Shown here: positions 62,033 to 64,000 of the stretch, piece after piece
Position numbering within the stretch: the stretch's first letter is position 1
How the letters are laid out: every line of letters begins with the position of its first letter
Assembly: GCA_018268375.1 (NCBI GenBank)
Contig: JAFDWS010000001.1
Location: 1-64,000, forward strand
Length of the DNA stretch: 64,000 bases
Source: Armatimonadota bacterium
Lineage (GTDB): Bacteria; Armatimonadota; Fimbriimonadia; Fimbriimonadales; Fimbriimonadaceae
Direction of reading: 5' to 3'
The notes under the pieces: model-generated
Told to the model about the DNA's origin: nothing
Seen by the model: only the letters and a program-made list of their open reading frames with translations
Database searches by the model: none
Position numbers and translations under genes: made by a program

Positions 62033-63538
62033 CCGCAAGAGCTCTTGATAGAGGCGCACCATCGCATAGGTGTCTTGCTTGCAATAAGCGAGCAGGGCAT
62101 CGGCGATCCTGTCTGCTTGATCAGCCGTGCCGGTCTCGAACACCATACGCAGGTATTCGACCGCCGCTGAGTCGCCATCACGAATCTCTAGGCGCTCGTA
62201 GCTGAGGTCCGGAACAACGGCCGGCAAGACCTTTTTAATCGAGAAAGAGCCGTGGAACGCCGGGAAGTAGACGCACTCGCGGATGACCTTGAGGAGGTCG
62301 ACGCCGCGGTCGCGGAAGATGGCGTGAAGTTCCAGCGCGTTGGGCGAGCCCTTGTCGGCGAGCATCTTGACGGTGGAGAGTTCGTAGCTTGAATAGAAGA
62401 CGACGCTGGCCGCGCCGCGGACGGCATCGAGGAGAGTTCCAGAGAACGTCTCCCGGGGATCGCTCGCCTCGCGGTGAAGGAACTCGGAATGATAGGCGGG
62501 GCCGAACGGACTGTCTAGCCTATGGACAGACCACTGGAAGGGGAAGCTCTCATAGGGCCGCATTCCGGGATAGACCGGGAGCGCAGGGTTGGTGGCCTCG
62601 AAGTCGACGAAGGCAGCTGGGAACTGGATGGCCTCGAGCCGGTCTAGAAGCGCCTCGTCCCAGCGGGGCTGATTGAACGCCACAGCCTCCGCCGCTCGGG
62701 CTTGTTCCGCTGATAGCTTAAATTCCGGTCCCAGGTTGCGGACATTGTCGATCCCTTCGTTATAGAAACGGACGACGGCATCGCGGCGGATTCCGGGCAT
62801 ATAGACGACGTGGCCGATATCGACGCCTTGGTGGCAGTGGTCGTAGAATGGACACTTGTTGGGGGTCGAACAGTGGAGGTTGATGGCGACTTCGGGGGCG
62901 TCAGGCAGGGCAGCAATCGCAACAAGCTTCTCTGCATTGGTCGCGACGCTGATCAATGACTCGCGCACGCTCTGTGTGACGTCTTCGATCGCAAAGAACT
63001 CGTGAAGGTCAAGCTGTCTTTCTGAGCGCGATTGCGACGAATCCACCCGGCACACCGCCGCTTCGCTCACGTCGAGCCCGGCGCGCTCGAGGACCATCCA
63101 TTGAAAGGCGAGGTCGGTGACGTGGTCGTCCTTCACTTTCGTCGCGCTTTTGACTTCGATGATCCTCCATCCGAGGGGCGTCTTTTCCAGGACGTCGCAC
63201 CTGGCCACGAACGGCCCGGCGGCAAAGGTCGCTTCGAACAAGGTGTGGGCGCCTTCTTGGATGGCTCGCTGGGTCGCCTCTGCCGCCTCGGGTGGTGGCA
63301 TCCCGCGAGACTCGACGAGGACGCCGGTGGGGAAGAGTTCTCGGGCAAGGGCACCGAGTTCGAGCCCGGTCCGCATTCGCGCGGTCTCGCCAGCAGTCCT
63401 CACGGCCTTGAGTTCAGGAGACTGGGCTTCTAAGTAGAAACGCTTGACGCAGTGAATTCCGGCCAAGAAGAGACTTTTCGTCAAGAAGGGCTCGTTGGAC
63501 ACGGTTCTTGCTGCCAGACCGTCCAATAATTGCGACAT
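61997..63538 (-). CDS. DUF2779 / PD-(D/E)XK-like nuclease protein
   Basis: A 513-residue protein. The N-terminal half has a Cas4/RecB-like nuclease motif (GWRIIEVKSATKVKDDHVTDLAFQWMVL) and cysteines consistent with an Fe-S or zinc site (LHCSTPNKCPFYDHC). The C-terminal half has the DUF2779 pattern (PAAFVDFEATNPALPVYPGMRPYESFPFQWSVH), a DnaQ-like exonuclease fold with VDFEA acids, and SSYELSTVKMLAD. It probably processes nucleic acids. The ATG at 63538 shares a CATG with the start of the divergent next gene. Confidence 0.8.
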   Translation of the reverse strand: MSQLLDGLAARTVSNEPFLTKSLFLAGIHCVKRFYLEAQSPELKAVRTAGETARMRTGLELGALARELFPTGVLVESRGMPPPEAAEATQRAIQEGAHTLFEATFAAGPFVARCDVLEKTPLGWRIIEVKSATKVKDDHVTDLAFQWMVLERAGLDVSEAAVCRVDSSQSRSERQLDLHEFFAIEDVTQSVRESLISVATNAEKLVAIAALPDAPEVAINLHCSTPNKCPFYDHCHQGVDIGHVVYMPGIRRDAVVRFYNEGIDNVRNLGPEFKLSAEQARAAEAVAFNQPRWDEALLDRLEAIQFPAAFVDFEATNPALPVYPGMRPYESFPFQWSVHRLDSPFGPAYHSEFLHREASDPRETFSGTLLDAVRGAASVVFYSSYELSTVKMLADKGSPNALELHAIFRDRGVDLLKVIRECVYFPAFHGSFSIKKVLPAVVPDLSYERLEIRDGDSAAVEYLRMVFETGTADQADRIADALLAYCKQDTYAMVRLYQELLRLTRYEPADIVS

Positions 63539-64000
63539 GAAGCCGAGGACAGTTCTGAATGGGATTCTACCAGTTGCTCTGACGTTGGCAGCATGGTCTA
63601 CTGGCACGGCTCAAGAGGCGGACGAGCCTTGGCAACGCTGGTACAGCGAGACCCTTCGTGTCTCGTTCGAAGCGAAGGGCAAGCCTGTCGAGGAGCTTGT
63701 CGAACTGCAGGGGCCCCTTGCGGAGGTTGTCGCCAAATGCGAGGGTGTCGGGTTCAACGTAGAGGGCGCGGAGCTTTCGCTCTTGCATTTGACCGCAAAA
63801 GACGGAGTGACCCTGACCCCAGCTGACACGTTCGAGCGGCGCATCAGGGGCATCAAGTCGAAGGCTCCCGACTTTGCCGAGGACGACCGGATCGAAAAGC
63901 TGGAGTCGGACTTTCCCCTCGTATCTGCGCTGGTCACGTTCGCCGATCCGGACGGTGCCCACAGTGTGCGTCGAGTCATGGTCGTCGGCAGCGGGAGCGA
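63537..64000 (+). CDS. Secreted protein, cut by the window end
   Basis: The frame opens at ATG 63537 and stays open to the window edge (154 codons). It has a signal peptide (MKPRTVLNGILPVALTLAAWSTGTA) followed by an alpha/beta region (SETLRVSFEAKGKPVEELVELQ, VAKCEGVGFNVEGAELSLLHLT). This resembles the opening of secretin N0 or other STN-like domains, but too little is seen. It is divergent from the DUF2779 gene with overlapping start codons. Confidence 0.6.
   Translation, partial: MKPRTVLNGILPVALTLAAWSTGTAQEADEPWQRWYSETLRVSFEAKGKPVEELVELQGPLAEVVAKCEGVGFNVEGAELSLLHLTAKDGVTLTPADTFERRIRGIKSKAPDFAEDDRIEKLESDFPLVSALVTFADPDGAHSVRRVMVVGSGS

Overview
The window holds about 27 kb of bacterial chromosome interrupted by one integrated temperate phage of about 37 kb (15875-52956). 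The chromosome is G+C-rich and densely packed, with many genes overlapping by a few bases and weak or absent Shine-Dalgarno sites. Its proteins (rplJL, a GlmL/MutL-type ATPase, a copper-amine-oxidase-like/AMIN/amidase_3 cell-wall enzyme, a secretin-like outer-membrane protein, an S10 carboxypeptidase) suggest a diderm, non-proteobacterial heterotroph. My best guess is Armatimonadota (Fimbriimonas-like), but this is an inference from gene content and would need a tree.

Left chromosomal flank (1-15874): rplL and rplJ with a leader hairpin, small secreted and membrane proteins, a GlmL-like ATPase, an orphan MalK-type ABC ATPase, an aldehyde dehydrogenase, pyrF, mutY, a degenerate ADP-ribosylglycohydrolase, a PAP2 phosphatase, a GerMN lipid-anchored or membrane protein, an N-acetylmuramoyl-L-alanine amidase and a secreted protein of unknown role.

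Prophage (15875-52956): it sits in tRNA-Val(TAC). A 42-bp direct repeat covering the 5' half of the tRNA marks attL and attR; the intact tRNA is at the right end and its 5' half is phage-supplied. Near the left end are a tyrosine integrase, a hairpin RNA candidate, two small membrane proteins, a leftward regulator pair with an operator region, an excisionase and small early genes. The late region runs rightward: HNH nuclease, small terminase, two structural proteins sharing a C-terminal peptide, large terminase, portal, scaffold, capsid, two adaptor paralogues, a tail protein, an FRG-domain cargo gene, a GNAT-like protein, ejection proteins (one with an NlpC/P60 domain) and a 2477-residue giant virion protein. 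The layout is that of a short-tailed (podovirus-like) phage. A 12-base motif (CTCTACTTCAGC) lies directly in front of the first gene of five late blocks, while genes inside three of the blocks are coupled by 1-base stop/start overlaps.

At the right end, in the opposite direction and next to attR, is the most striking feature: a compact operon of a NurA-like nuclease, a HerA-like ATPase, a GHKL (Hsp90/MORC-like) ATPase with coiled coil and a B12-binding-type radical SAM protein, preceded by a small acidic protein. I read it as a phage-carried DNA-defence or superinfection-exclusion cassette whose four-part composition I do not recognise as a named system.

Right chromosomal flank (52957-64000): the rest of tRNA-Val, a hypothetical protein, a 1322-residue coiled-coil secretin-like protein behind a near-consensus promoter, a membrane-embedded spermidine-synthase-like protein, an S10 serine carboxypeptidase, a DUF2779/PD-(D/E)XK-like protein and the start of a secreted protein cut by the window edge.
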